A stretch of DNA of 64,000 bases, from the NCBI GenBank assembly GCA_034006035.1, contig JAVETN010000002.1:124001-188000 (forward strand). Reading direction: 5' to 3'. The notes below the pieces were generated by a model. That model had not been told where the DNA came from and made no database searches. It was given only the letters and a program-made list of their open reading frames with translations. A program made the translations under genes and the position numbers. The DNA comes from Desulforegulaceae bacterium (lineage in GTDB: Bacteria > Desulfobacterota > Desulfobacteria > Desulfobacterales > JACKCP01). Positions 16,402 to 25,258 of the stretch are shown in pieces; the stretch's first letter is position 1; the number at the start of each line of letters is the position of its first letter.

Positions 16402-18540
16402 ATGGACACAATGATAATTGAAAAGGCATCAAAGGCTCTAAATATAAATAAAGCCGGGGTTGAAGCAGTAGATTCTCTTTTAAAAGAAGGCTCAACCATT
16501 GCCTTTATAGCAAGATATAGAAAGGAAAAAACAGGCTCACTTGATGAAGTTGAAATCAGTCTTATAAAAGACACCCTTGAGCAGATAAAAACTTTAGAAA
16601 AACGCAAAGAAGCTGTTTTGGCTTCACTTGAAGAACAAAAAGTTTTAACCCCTGAACTTAAATCAAAGCTAATTAATTGTGTAGCTCTTCCAGAGCTTGA
16701 AGATATTTACCTTCCGTTTCGTCCTAAAAAAAGAACTAAAGCATCCATGGCAAGGGAAAAAGGACTTTTGCCCCTTGCTGAAAAAATCCTTCTTCAGGTT
16801 GAAGGTTTTGATCCTTTAAAAGAATCAAAAAAATTTATCAACCCTGAAAAGGGAGTAAATTCAGAAGACGAAGCAATTGAAGGAGCAAAATTTATAATTG
16901 CTGAAATTGTTTCTGAAAATCCTGATTTAAGAGGTAAAATAAGAGAAATTTTTAAAACTCAGTCAATTATTAAAGCAAAGCTTGTAAAAACAAAGGAAAA
17001 TGAAGCTCAAAAATTTAAAGATTATTTTGATTATCAGGAAGAAATAAGAAAATCACCCGGACATAGAATTTTAGCTGTTTTAAGAGGAAATTCCCTTGGA
17101 TATCTTTCTTTTTCCATAAGGCCTGATGATTCAAAACCTCTTCAGGTTTTAAAAAACAATTATCTAAGAAACAGCAAGTTTTCCTATCTTGTAAACGAGG
17201 CAATTGAAGACTCTTATAAAAGACTGATTCTTCCTTCAATGGAAACTGAAATTAAAAACTCTTTAAAGGAAAAAGCAGACCTTGAAGCAATTGAAGTATT
17301 TGCCTCAAATTTAAAAGAACTTTTAATGGCTCCGCCCCTGGGTAAAAAAAGAGTTCTTGCAATTGATCCCGGCCTTAGAACAGGATGTAAAACTGTTGTT
17401 TTAGATGACAAGGGAGATTTAAAAGAAGATTTTATAATCTTTCCCTTTGAAAAAAACAAGGTAAACCAGGCCAAAGATTTAATAAAAAAAGCAATTGAAA
17501 AATACAAGATTGAAACGATAACTGTTGGAAACGGAACAGGAGGAAGGGAAACCCAAAACTTTTTAAAATCCATTAATCTTGAAATTCCAATTATCCTCAC
17601 CGATGAAAGCGGAGCTTCCATTTATTCGGCTTCTGAAGCTGCAAGGGAAGAATTCCCTGACCATGATCTCACTGTAAGGGGAGCTGTTTCAATTGGAAGA
17701 AGACTTTTAGATCCTTTGGCAGAGCTTGTTAAAATTGACCCCAAATCAATTGGTGTGGGCCAATACCAGCATGATGTGGATCAAAAGCTTTTAAAATCAA
17801 AACTTGATACTGTGGTTTTTTCCTGTGTTAACCAGGTTGGAGTTGATTTAAACCTGGCAAGCAAAGAACTCCTTTCCTATGTTTCAGGCCTTGGGCCCAG
17901 GCTGGCAAAAAATATAATAGATTTCAGGACAGAAAATAAAGGATTTAAAACCAGGAAAGAGCTTAAAAAAGTTCCAAAACTAGGTCCCAAAACCTTTGAG
18001 CAATGCGCTGGTTTTTTAAGAATTTCAAATTCAGCCAATCCCCTTGATTCCAGTGCTGTTCATCCAGAATCTTATAAAATAGTGGAAAAAATGGCAAAAG
18101 ACCTTTCTTCTGAAGTAATTGATCTTATAAAAAATAAAAGCTTAAGGGATAAAATTGACTTAAATCTTTATATAACCGAAAAAACAGGGCTTCCCACCTT
18201 AAAAGACATAATTGATGAGCTTGCAAAACCAGGGCGTGACCCAAGAAGTAATTTTGAAATATTTTCCTTTAAAGAAGGAATAAATTCAATTTCAGATCTT
18301 GAAGAAAAAATGCTCCTCCCAGGAATTGTAACAAATGTAACAAAGTTTGGTGCTTTTGTTGATATTGGAGTTCACCAGGACGGACTTGTCCATATAAGCG
18401 AAATGGCAGATAAATTTATTAAAGATCCCTCTGAAGTGGTCAAGGTAAATCAAAAAGTCATGGTAAGAGTTATTTCAATTGATCCTCAAAGAAAAAGAAT
18501 TGGCCTTTCCATGAAAAAAGAAGCCGCCCTAAATCATTAA
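16402..18540 (+). CDS. tex: Transcription accessory protein Tex
   Basis: This 712-aa RNA-binding protein is the bacterial relative of Spt6. The N-terminal Tex domain includes IAFIARYRKEKTGSLDE and LEDIYLPFRPKKRTKASMAR; the central YqgF/RNase H-like domain begins AIDPGLRTGCKTVVLD; helix-hairpin-helix motifs follow (LSYVSGLGPRLAKNI and KKVPKLGPKTFEQC); and an S1 domain ends the protein (GIVTNVTKFGAFVDIGVHQD, then GLVHISEMAD). Length is slightly short of the usual 720-780 aa but all domains are present. The start ATG has GGAACGG upstream. It ends at a terminator hairpin. Tex affects transcription of toxin and stress genes in other bacteria; its role here is not visible. Confidence 0.96.
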   Translation: MDTMIIEKASKALNINKAGVEAVDSLLKEGSTIAFIARYRKEKTGSLDEVEISLIKDTLEQIKTLEKRKEAVLASLEEQKVLTPELKSKLINCVALPELEDIYLPFRPKKRTKASMAREKGLLPLAEKILLQVEGFDPLKESKKFINPEKGVNSEDEAIEGAKFIIAEIVSENPDLRGKIREIFKTQSIIKAKLVKTKENEAQKFKDYFDYQEEIRKSPGHRILAVLRGNSLGYLSFSIRPDDSKPLQVLKNNYLRNSKFSYLVNEAIEDSYKRLILPSMETEIKNSLKEKADLEAIEVFASNLKELLMAPPLGKKRVLAIDPGLRTGCKTVVLDDKGDLKEDFIIFPFEKNKVNQAKDLIKKAIEKYKIETITVGNGTGGRETQNFLKSINLEIPIILTDESGASIYSASEAAREEFPDHDLTVRGAVSIGRRLLDPLAELVKIDPKSIGVGQYQHDVDQKLLKSKLDTVVFSCVNQVGVDLNLASKELLSYVSGLGPRLAKNIIDFRTENKGFKTRKELKKVPKLGPKTFEQCAGFLRISNSANPLDSSAVHPESYKIVEKMAKDLSSEVIDLIKNKSLRDKIDLNLYITEKTGLPTLKDIIDELAKPGRDPRSNFEIFSFKEGINSISDLEEKMLLPGIVTNVTKFGAFVDIGVHQDGLVHISEMADKFIKDPSEVVKVNQKVMVRVISIDPQRKRIGLSMKKEAALNH

Positions 18541-18560
18541 AAACATAAAAACAAATTTAT

Positions 18561-18581
18561 CCCGGCAGAATAACTGCCGGG
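18561..18581. terminator. Hairpin between convergent tex and the next gene
   Basis: A perfect 8-bp stem CCCGGCAG / CTGCCGGG with loop AATAA lies between convergent genes. The T tract is weak on + and better on -, so it may serve both directions. Confidence 0.7.
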
Positions 18582-18589
18582 AAATTTAA

Positions 18590-19183
18590 CTACCATTGAG
18601 GAATTTCATCCTCCATTTCCATTTCATATTCATCTTCTCCAAGCTCTGAATCAAGCTTGTCAAACATTGTTGAAGATTTTTGCCTTACAATCTTTTCCCT
18701 TAAAATACTTATTCTTTCCTCCTGATAATCAAGAAGAGATTTTTTTGATAAAATTGCACTGCCAAAAGTTCTTTCAGGTCTTCCCTTAAATATAAGCCCT
18801 TTTTCCCTCAAATCCTGATGAACTATCCGCTCTATTTTAATTTTTGATTTTACAAAAAGGTTTAGGTTTGAATCTTTGCTGAACTGACTTACAAGTTCCT
18901 TTTCCTTTGGCTCTTTTAAGTTCCTAAAGTTTTCATAAACAACAAGGTCAATAACTCCCTGGATTTTTTTCTCCATCAAAACACAAAGATCTGTTTTTAA
19001 AGGCTCTATGGTTTCTATTCCCCCGTCTTTATAGGAAAACACATAAATATAATCATTGTTTGATTCTTCATAATACCAGGAAGGCGCCCCTGCAACCTGA
19101 AATTTATCCATGGAGACAAGCCCCTGCTCAAACAAAAATCCAGCCAGAACAGTTATAAGTTTGATGCCAATTGCTTCAAGCAT
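18590..19183 (-). CDS. Unknown protein with weak LPP20-like segment
   Basis: This 197-aa protein is not recognised with certainty. The first 20 residues are hydrophobic (IGIKLITVLAGFLF), so it may be anchored or exported. A central segment starting APSWYYEESNNDYIYVFSY resembles the start of the LPP20/LptM-like lipoprotein fold, in which a P-x-W is followed by a Y-x-Y strand and helices, but the match is weak. The C-terminal 30 residues are strongly acidic (DSELGEDEYEMEMEDE). The ATG at 19183 has AAGGAAA upstream. It lies downstream of the DsbC-like gene on the same strand with a 58-nt gap and could be co-transcribed with it. Confidence 0.6.
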   Translation of the reverse strand: MLEAIGIKLITVLAGFLFEQGLVSMDKFQVAGAPSWYYEESNNDYIYVFSYKDGGIETIEPLKTDLCVLMEKKIQGVIDLVVYENFRNLKEPKEKELVSQFSKDSNLNLFVKSKIKIERIVHQDLREKGLIFKGRPERTFGSAILSKKSLLDYQEERISILREKIVRQKSSTMFDKLDSELGEDEYEMEMEDEIPQW

Positions 19184-19241
19184 GGAAGTTTCCTTTCTTT
19201 AAATTGTTATAAACCCGGATAAGCTGGTGCTTTAAACTGAT

Positions 19242-20039
19242 TTAATTAGAACAATTTTTAAGCTTTTCTTTTAAAACTTCAAGATCAGCTCCTTCAACTG
19301 ACCATTTAAAGTTTGAATCAACAATATATGGAATAAAATTTAAATCTGCATTTTTAAAAAAATCTTCCTGGCTCATAAAAAGGGAATCTGATTTTTCACA
19401 AATATATGGCTTTGAATCATCTTCCATTCCAAGGTATTCACTTATTCCAAAATCATTGCAAACAGCCCTGGCCGCCATATCTTTGCTTTCATCTCCCATT
19501 ACAGGATAAAGAATTGTATTGACCTTGATTTTATCTTCCACACTTACTTTCTCAAGCCAGATTAAAAGTTGTTTGCAATGAAAACATTTGGGATCAGTGA
19601 TTACAAAAATTGTCTTATCTGGATTCTTTGCTCCAAACTCAAAAGCTGTAAACTCTTTTAACTTATCATTGTTTTGTTTGAAAAATAAAATTCGCTGATT
19701 TTCTTCGGATTTTTCTTTTTCTTCAAATTCTTTTTTTCTTTTATTAATTTTGTCAGCTAAAGTTTCAATGGTTTTTAGTGTGATAACTTCCTTATCTTTT
19801 AACATCTGACCTGAAATAAAAAAATCTTTTCCGCAATAAAGAGACATGGGTTCAGTGTTTATAAGAACAATCAGTTCACAAAGCCCAAAAACATCTTTTT
19901 TTGATATGATTTCAGCATTCTCTGGAAAAGGAGCATGATTTAAAAGCCAGGGAATATCAATGTTTTCACATATATTTTCTGAGCTTAAATTAAAAACTAG
20001 ACTAAAATAAATTAAAATTAAAAAAACTATTTTTCTCAT
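19242..20039 (-). CDS. DsbC/DsbG-like periplasmic thiol:disulfide protein
   Basis: This 265-aa exported protein has a signal peptide (about 1-20). An N-terminal part contains the strand pattern ending in LYCGKDFFISGQML, which resembles the DsbC dimerisation domain. A coiled, charged linker (about 95-125) follows, then a thioredoxin-like domain with FVITDPKCFHCKQ (Cys152-x-x-Cys155). DsbC-type proteins isomerise wrong disulfides or shuttle electrons in the periplasm. The CFHC dipeptide differs from the CGYC of E. coli DsbC. Neighbours on the same strand are two exported proteins of unknown function, so it may serve them. The start ATG has an AAGGAAA site. Confidence 0.75.
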   Translation of the reverse strand: MRKIVFLILIYFSLVFNLSSENICENIDIPWLLNHAPFPENAEIISKKDVFGLCELIVLINTEPMSLYCGKDFFISGQMLKDKEVITLKTIETLADKINKRKKEFEEKEKSEENQRILFFKQNNDKLKEFTAFEFGAKNPDKTIFVITDPKCFHCKQLLIWLEKVSVEDKIKVNTILYPVMGDESKDMAARAVCNDFGISEYLGMEDDSKPYICEKSDSLFMSQEDFFKNADLNFIPYIVDSNFKWSVEGADLEVLKEKLKNCSN

Positions 20040-20055
20040 AAAATTTCCTTAGAAT

Positions 20056-20886
20056 CTAATAAATATACTCATAATTATATTCTCTTTTTTCTTTCATCAA
20101 GATCTCTTCTTTTCCAGTTCCAATTGTAAAATCACGTTCTGAAAGAACAGAGTAAACATCCATGGTTAAAGGGTTTAGATAAATTTCTATCTGCCCTTTC
20201 AAATCTTTGGCTGATATATCGGGAATTTTAAATAAAATTTTGATTTTTGCACAGTCTTTTCCTTTAATTTTTTCATTTAAAAAGAAAATAGTTTCAAAAT
20301 CAACCTTGGTTTTTTGGCCTCCGGGAATAACCATTACTTCTTTGTTTTTCCATTTTTCCCCGTGATAAACTGTTTTTCCAAGATAATTTCCTGTTTTTTG
20401 ATCCCAATCAGATTTTGCTTTTTCCTTCATTTTATCTTCTGAATAAATCTTTGAAATCTCATCTGCAAATTCTTTGGTAAATTTTTCATACAAAAGGGAA
20501 TTGAATTTATCATAACCTTTTAAATCAACAAAATTGCCAAATTTATCAACTTCATAAATAATAGGACACTCTTTCAACACTTCAAAAACAGGGTTTTCTG
20601 TTTTTTCTCCATTTATAAAAAATTCAATTTTAGTTATTTCAGCTTTAAGCTCAAAACCGTTTTTAGTTTTATTGTATGTAATTCTTGTACTTATTGAAGA
20701 TTCCTGTTTTTCTAAAACTTCTTCATTTAAAATTTGTTCATTTACAGCCACAACCCTTTCAAGCATGACCATTTTGTCTTTTGGTGCAAATATAAATTTA
20801 ACCTTATTTTCAGAAGCCTTAGACAATTGAGCCCCAAAACTAAAAAAAAAGACTATAAAAAATATTGAATAAACATTTTTTTTCAT
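20056..20886 (-). CDS. Unknown exported protein
   Basis: This 276-aa protein starts with a signal peptide (NVYSIFFIVFFFSFGAQLSKA). The mature part is beta-rich and Lys-rich, with a Y-x-V-DKFGNFVDLKGYD segment and a late DVYSVLSERDFTIGTG segment. The overall pattern resembles exported proteins of the DUF6263 kind, which is a weak impression. The start at 20886 is preferred to the ATG at 20898 because GGGAAAA lies between them. It is followed by the DsbC-like gene after 16 nt, so the two are likely co-transcribed. It contains a single cysteine pair of uncertain role. Confidence 0.6.
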   Translation of the reverse strand: MKKNVYSIFFIVFFFSFGAQLSKASENKVKFIFAPKDKMVMLERVVAVNEQILNEEVLEKQESSISTRITYNKTKNGFELKAEITKIEFFINGEKTENPVFEVLKECPIIYEVDKFGNFVDLKGYDKFNSLLYEKFTKEFADEISKIYSEDKMKEKAKSDWDQKTGNYLGKTVYHGEKWKNKEVMVIPGGQKTKVDFETIFFLNEKIKGKDCAKIKILFKIPDISAKDLKGQIEIYLNPLTMDVYSVLSERDFTIGTGKEEILMKEKREYNYEYIY

Positions 20887-20962
20887 TTGTTTTCCCATTT
20901 AAAATTAAGCTTATTAAAAAAATACTTAAATACAAACTAAAGTCAAAATTAAAAACACAAAA

Positions 20963-20993
20963 AAAAGACTGCCCAAAAATCAGACAGTCTTTT
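20963..20993 (-). terminator. Intrinsic terminator after the penicillin acylase gene
   Basis: A 9-bp perfect stem AAAAGACTG / CAGTCTTTT (20963-20971 with 20985-20993) is followed on the - strand by a long T run. It separates the acylase gene from the exported-protein pair downstream. Confidence 0.85.
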
Positions 20994-21010
20994 ACAAAAA
21001 CATTGGTTTA

Positions 21011-23518
21011 TCAGGGGGTGAGAATATAAGCTTTTTTATAAATTTTATCGATGTTTTCCTCTTTAAAAGGAAAATTCATATATTCACCTTTAAGCCAGGC
21101 CTTTATTCCATCATCATAATGAACACTTGAAGGATGTTCTGACTGCCCTGTGGAATTTATTCCCCAAAAAGGTTCATCCAGTGAAAAATCCACAATTATC
21201 CTCATGGACGGAATCATACATACATCAAAATCTTTTGAGGGAAAATTACCCGCAACATTTACTGTCCCAAAATCTCCGGGAGCAGGATAAGGCCCTCTAT
21301 TAAAATAATCTGAAAGCAGATTAACTCCTTTTCTTTGGAAAAAACCAAGATGTTTTGAAAGCTTTGATGTTTCAGTCTGAAAATAATAAGTATGAAGTTT
21401 TCCCCATTGCCAATTATTTTTATCCTTACCCAATTCTTTTTCAAGAAACTGCTTTGTATCAGCCAGCGCATAGGCAAGAACTTCGTATTTTGTTTCCTTT
21501 TTATCTGTGTTTATATCATTAAAAAAAGGACTGTTTTCTCTTTGAAGAAGATGGTCATAAAAAGGTGAATAATTAAAGAATTCATTGGCACAAAAAGATT
21601 TCCATTGGGTGGAAGTTTCTGGTCCAAGTTCGTCCATAAAAATTCTTTTTGAGGCACAATGCAAAAAAACCTGATAAACACAGCCGTTTATAGAATCTAC
21701 TGTCATCTCCCCATCAAAGGATGAAATCATGTCCAAAATTTCCTGGGCATTGGATCTTTGGGGTTCTTCCATACTTGAAATAACAAGATTTATTTTTGAG
21801 GTAAAAGGAGAAAAAATTCCTTTTTTACGAAGTTTCAGGGGAAGACTTGCTTTTACATCCATCTGAATTTCCTTCATTTTTTTAAAATCATTTCCCCCTT
21901 CTTCTATCATTTCTTTTATTCTTTCAAATCTATCCGGGTAATACCAGGAAGATGAAAGAGTATGGGGAAAATCCTTTGAAACGGTTCTATGGTTTGCTGT
22001 GGCAACAAATCCCCATTTTGGATTTATGCTAAATGGAAATTCATCATTTGAAAGTGTTCCTGTCCACTCATATTCTCCTGTCCATCCAGGGGAAGGAAAA
22101 AGCCCTCTTCCATTTTTTCTTAAGGGATAATTTCCTGTAACCTGCCAGCCTATGTTTTCTTTATCTGCAAACACAAGATTAAGGGAAATTGTCTTTATTT
22201 CCTTAATATACTCCCTTGCTTCAAAAACATCTTTTGCCTGGTTCAGTTTAAAAAACTGCTCCATGCTGTCATCTTTTTCAAAAAAAGGAGTTTTTAAAGA
22301 AACAGCATATTCCATTTCACCGGAAACAGGCTGAAGCACAGAAATTCTATCGTTTTTAAATGTATGATTTATAATCGGTCCATGATGGGTTTCATGGATA
22401 ATAAACTCAAAGGTTTTTCCTTCCTTTGTTTTAAAAACCTCTGTTCTTTTCTTTGTCCTGAGCCAATTGTCCTCATAAAGATAATAAAGAGAACCTTCGA
22501 TATTTCTTATTTTTTCAACAAAAACATCCTGATTATCAGCCATTGACATTGTCATTCCCCAGGCAAGATTTCCATTAAATCCTGCTATAATTGCAGGAAA
22601 CCCTGCTCCGGAAACTCCGGCTGAATTAAATCCAGGACATTTTAAATGCTTTAAATTCCAAATTCCTGGAAGGGAAATTGGAAGATGGGTGTCATTGGCA
22701 AAAATAGACTTATTATTTAAGGCAATGTTTTTTGAAACAGCCCAGTTATTTGAAGCTGCCAAATGGTTGAGCCCAAGATCTTCAAGCATTGCAGATACTT
22801 TTTCTAAAGAACCATAAATATTCTTACCTGATGCTTTTTTAAGGGCCTTAAGTTTTGGAACTTCATCAAAAGGAAGATCTTCATCTGGATAAACAGGAAA
22901 AAGATAGGGAATTTTCTCTGGTTCTAATTTCTCAAGAAAATGAAGTGCTGTAATTTCTTCGTGAAAATTTAAGGAAAGCCCAAAATTAAGCACCATAAAA
23001 AGTGAAGCTGAATCAAAAGGAGTCCATTTCTCAGGAATATAGTCTGCCATTTTTAAGGTAGGAGTCAAATCATCCTTATGCCTTTCCAAATAAGCATTTA
23101 CCCCTTCGCTGTATAATTCAAGAAGCTTGATTGTTTCTTCACTTGTTCCTTTTAAAAGGGAGTTGGCTCTTTTTTTAAAATCAAGGCTTCTCATAAACAA
23201 ATCAAGATCAATAAAAACTTCACCTCCAAATTCAGAAAGTCTTCCCTGGGAAACAAGCTTTAACTGAACCATTTGAGCAAGTCTGTCTGAAGCATCTGAG
23301 TATCCGCAGGCAAAAGCAAGATCTTCCATGTTTTGAGCTTCTATTAAAGGAATTCCAAAACTATTCTTTTTTACAACCACCCTGTTTTCAAGCTGGGAAA
23401 AACTCCCCTGATCTTCATTCTTAAAAACAGAACTTTTAAACTTATTTGTTACAATTCCAGCACATCCGTTTAAAACAAAGGGAACTAAAATTAATAGGAC
23501 CAAAAAATTTTTCCTCAT
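21011..23518 (-). CDS. Penicillin acylase-family Ntn hydrolase, lipoprotein
   Basis: This 835-aa protein belongs to the penicillin amidase family of self-processing Ntn hydrolases, which cleave amide bonds of penicillins, acyl-homoserine lactones or other N-acyl compounds. The lipobox LNGC (Cys19) predicts a lipoprotein. The alpha part covers about 20-240; the autocatalytic site is AASNNWAVS with candidate nucleophile Ser256, and the beta part follows with PGIWNLKHL, GFNGNLAWGMTMS, THHGPIIN and VATANHRTV. The C-terminal GDFGTVNVAGNF is also typical. All key pieces are present. It is a single-gene unit with its own terminator. The substrate cannot be read from sequence. Confidence 0.88.
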   Translation of the reverse strand: MRKNFLVLLILVPFVLNGCAGIVTNKFKSSVFKNEDQGSFSQLENRVVVKKNSFGIPLIEAQNMEDLAFACGYSDASDRLAQMVQLKLVSQGRLSEFGGEVFIDLDLFMRSLDFKKRANSLLKGTSEETIKLLELYSEGVNAYLERHKDDLTPTLKMADYIPEKWTPFDSASLFMVLNFGLSLNFHEEITALHFLEKLEPEKIPYLFPVYPDEDLPFDEVPKLKALKKASGKNIYGSLEKVSAMLEDLGLNHLAASNNWAVSKNIALNNKSIFANDTHLPISLPGIWNLKHLKCPGFNSAGVSGAGFPAIIAGFNGNLAWGMTMSMADNQDVFVEKIRNIEGSLYYLYEDNWLRTKKRTEVFKTKEGKTFEFIIHETHHGPIINHTFKNDRISVLQPVSGEMEYAVSLKTPFFEKDDSMEQFFKLNQAKDVFEAREYIKEIKTISLNLVFADKENIGWQVTGNYPLRKNGRGLFPSPGWTGEYEWTGTLSNDEFPFSINPKWGFVATANHRTVSKDFPHTLSSSWYYPDRFERIKEMIEEGGNDFKKMKEIQMDVKASLPLKLRKKGIFSPFTSKINLVISSMEEPQRSNAQEILDMISSFDGEMTVDSINGCVYQVFLHCASKRIFMDELGPETSTQWKSFCANEFFNYSPFYDHLLQRENSPFFNDINTDKKETKYEVLAYALADTKQFLEKELGKDKNNWQWGKLHTYYFQTETSKLSKHLGFFQRKGVNLLSDYFNRGPYPAPGDFGTVNVAGNFPSKDFDVCMIPSMRIIVDFSLDEPFWGINSTGQSEHPSSVHYDDGIKAWLKGEYMNFPFKEENIDKIYKKAYILTP

Positions 23519-23766
23519 TTTTATCTCCAGATTTTATGGTGATTTTTTGCCTGAACAATCAATAAACACAACAAACAAAACTTAAATTTCCGCCCAGGTA
23601 TTAAATATTGATTTTGAAGATTTATAATGATTGAACTTTATGAAATATTTTTTATAAATGCAATAAAACCTTAAATTTCAGTTTTTTATTTCTCTTAAAC
23701 AAAGTTTAGTTTAGTATTGAGCCATTTAACCATAAAACATGAAAAACTAACACAAAAGGAGATTCA

Positions 23767-24378
23767 ATGAAAAAACTATTTTTCCTGATTCAAGCTTTAT
23801 TTTTAACTGGTTTTATATCTTTGGGAATTTCTGCTGAAATTAAAGTTGGAACCAGGCTTCCCCAAGTTAAAATTGAAGACAAGGGTATTTTTACCTTTGA
23901 TTATGAAATCCAAAACAAAAAAATGACTATTAAAAAAAATTCTCAAATAAATTACAGACCATGGTCTTTGGCAGAGCTTGAAGGAAAAGTCTCAACAATT
24001 TATCATCTTGCAGCAAGAACTGGAATTGACGAAATAAACAAAGACTATATAGATGCTCTTATTGAAGCAGATTTCCCTGCCAATCTTCCTGATTCCCCAT
24101 ACAAAACAACAACAATTTTAAATATGGACGATGCCCTCTGGGGAACTTCTAAAATTGCAGTTTCAAGGTTTCATAAAAGCCAGGTTGAATTCCCCTATGC
24201 CTATTATGTGGTGGATGGAAAAGGCAAAGCCCTTGAAAAGTGGGGATTAAAAACCAAAGAATCTGCAGTAATTATTATTGATAAAAAAGGAGAAGTTCTT
24301 TTTTTTAAAGAAGGAAAATTAACTCCTGAAGAAATTAATCTGGCAATTTTAAAAATAAGAGAAGCACTTAATAAATAA
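23767..24378 (+). CDS. YtfJ-family periplasmic thioredoxin-like protein
   Basis: This 203-aa exported protein has a signal peptide (LFFLIQALFLTGFISLGISA) and the YtfJ layout: a short beta region with RLPQVKIEDKG, then a thioredoxin-like domain with WSLAELEGKVSTIYHLAARTG, NMDDALWGTSKIAVSRF and a C-terminal KWGLKTKESAVIIIDKKGEVLF. No CxxC active site is present, so a thiol redox role is unlikely. Function of the family is unknown. It is divergent from the penicillin acylase gene across a 248-nt AT-rich gap and ends at a terminator. AAAAGGAGATT is a strong ribosome site. Confidence 0.85.
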   Translation: MKKLFFLIQALFLTGFISLGISAEIKVGTRLPQVKIEDKGIFTFDYEIQNKKMTIKKNSQINYRPWSLAELEGKVSTIYHLAARTGIDEINKDYIDALIEADFPANLPDSPYKTTTILNMDDALWGTSKIAVSRFHKSQVEFPYAYYVVDGKGKALEKWGLKTKESAVIIIDKKGEVLFFKEGKLTPEEINLAILKIREALNK

Positions 24379-24386
24379 AAAAATCT

Positions 24387-24420
24387 GCCGGAAACTTAAT
24401 TTTCAAAATTTCCGGCTTTT
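24387..24420 (+). terminator. Intrinsic terminator after the YtfJ-like gene
   Basis: An 8-bp perfect stem GCCGGAAA / TTTCCGGC (24387-24394 with 24409-24416) ends in TTTT. Confidence 0.8.
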
Positions 24421-24442
24421 AGCCAATTCAAAAAAAGATATT

Positions 24443-24517
24443 TAACTATTAAGCTAAAAAACTAAAAAAATCCAGTTTGCTAAAAAAAGCAACAGCCTTT
24501 CCAATTTAGACTGAACA
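24443..24517 (-). repeat. thi 3'-end repeat, copy A (end of thiE)
   Basis: About 75 nt covering the last codons of thiE (CSV-stop) and the following sequence. It matches 25191-25258 imperfectly, sharing CCAGTTTGCT, an A run, TTCCAA and ACTGAACA on the + strand. A 7-nt length difference lies in the A-rich part. On the - strand each copy contains CAGT...ACTG pairing followed by a T run, so it may act as a terminator or 3' stabiliser. Confidence 0.65.
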
Positions 24518-25141
24518 ATTACAGATACGTTTTAAATTCATAATTTTTTCGTCTATATTTTCAGCTTCTGTAATTTCAGTAACAAGACAAACGCAATTTG
24601 CCCCCCTTTTAATCACAGATAAAAGATTATCTTCTTTAATTCCCCCTATTGCCACAAAGGGAATTTTTATATTTTTCACAACAAAATCAAGATAAGTTAA
24701 ACCTACAGGTTCACAAACATCAACTTTTGTAGAAGTTTTAAATATGGGCCCAACTCCTATATAATCAGCTCCTGATTTTTGGGCTTCAATTGCCTGTGAG
24801 GGGTTGTGTGTTGAAATTCCTATTATTTTATTGTTGCCAATAAGTTTTCTTACTTCTTTTAAAGGAAGATCATCCTGACCTAGATGAACTCCGTCTGCAT
24901 CGCATAAAATTGCAAGATCAACATGATCATTTACAATAAAACAACAATTGTATTTTTTTGTAAGCTTTCTTATTTCAAGGCATTCAAGATATTTTTCCTT
25001 GATTGACTTAAATTTTTCCCTGTATTGAAGAATTTTTATTCCGTTTTCAAGCATCTTTTTTACTACAAAAAGATTATCACGGCCTTTTGAATGGCTGTGA
25101 TCTGTTATGCAGTAAATATCTGTTTGAGGAAAAACAGTCAT
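24506..25141 (-). CDS. thiE: Thiamine phosphate synthase
   Basis: This 211-aa TIM barrel joins hydroxymethylpyrimidine diphosphate and thiazole phosphate to thiamine phosphate. Motifs: YCITDHSHSKGRDN, QYREKFKSIKEKY, NDHVDLAILCDADGVHLGQDDLP, GISTHNPSQA, YIGVGPIFKTSTK and AIGGIKEDN. The protein ends RICNCSV, and this last CSV is encoded in a repeat shared with the end of thiF. It lies at the end of the thiSGHFE operon. AAGGATTAAATAA precedes the ATG at 25141. Confidence 0.96.
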   Translation of the reverse strand: MTVFPQTDIYCITDHSHSKGRDNLFVVKKMLENGIKILQYREKFKSIKEKYLECLEIRKLTKKYNCCFIVNDHVDLAILCDADGVHLGQDDLPLKEVRKLIGNNKIIGISTHNPSQAIEAQKSGADYIGVGPIFKTSTKVDVCEPVGLTYLDFVVKNIKIPFVAIGGIKEDNLLSVIKRGANCVCLVTEITEAENIDEKIMNLKRICNCSV

Positions 25142-25190
25142 TTATTTAATCCTTTCTAAAACCTGAATTAAGCAATTTAGGTAAAAAATC

Positions 25191-25258
25191 TAACTATTCA
25201 ACTAAAAAAAACCAGTTTGCTGAAAAAATCCACCCGCCGTTCCAACTTAAACTGAACA
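25191..25258 (-). repeat. thi 3'-end repeat, copy B (end of thiF)
   Basis: About 68 nt covering the last codons of thiF (CSV-stop) and its downstream sequence, imperfectly duplicated at the end of thiE (24443-24517). On the - strand CAGTTT can pair with AAACTG before T8, so the copy could form a terminator between thiF and thiE. Confidence 0.65.
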
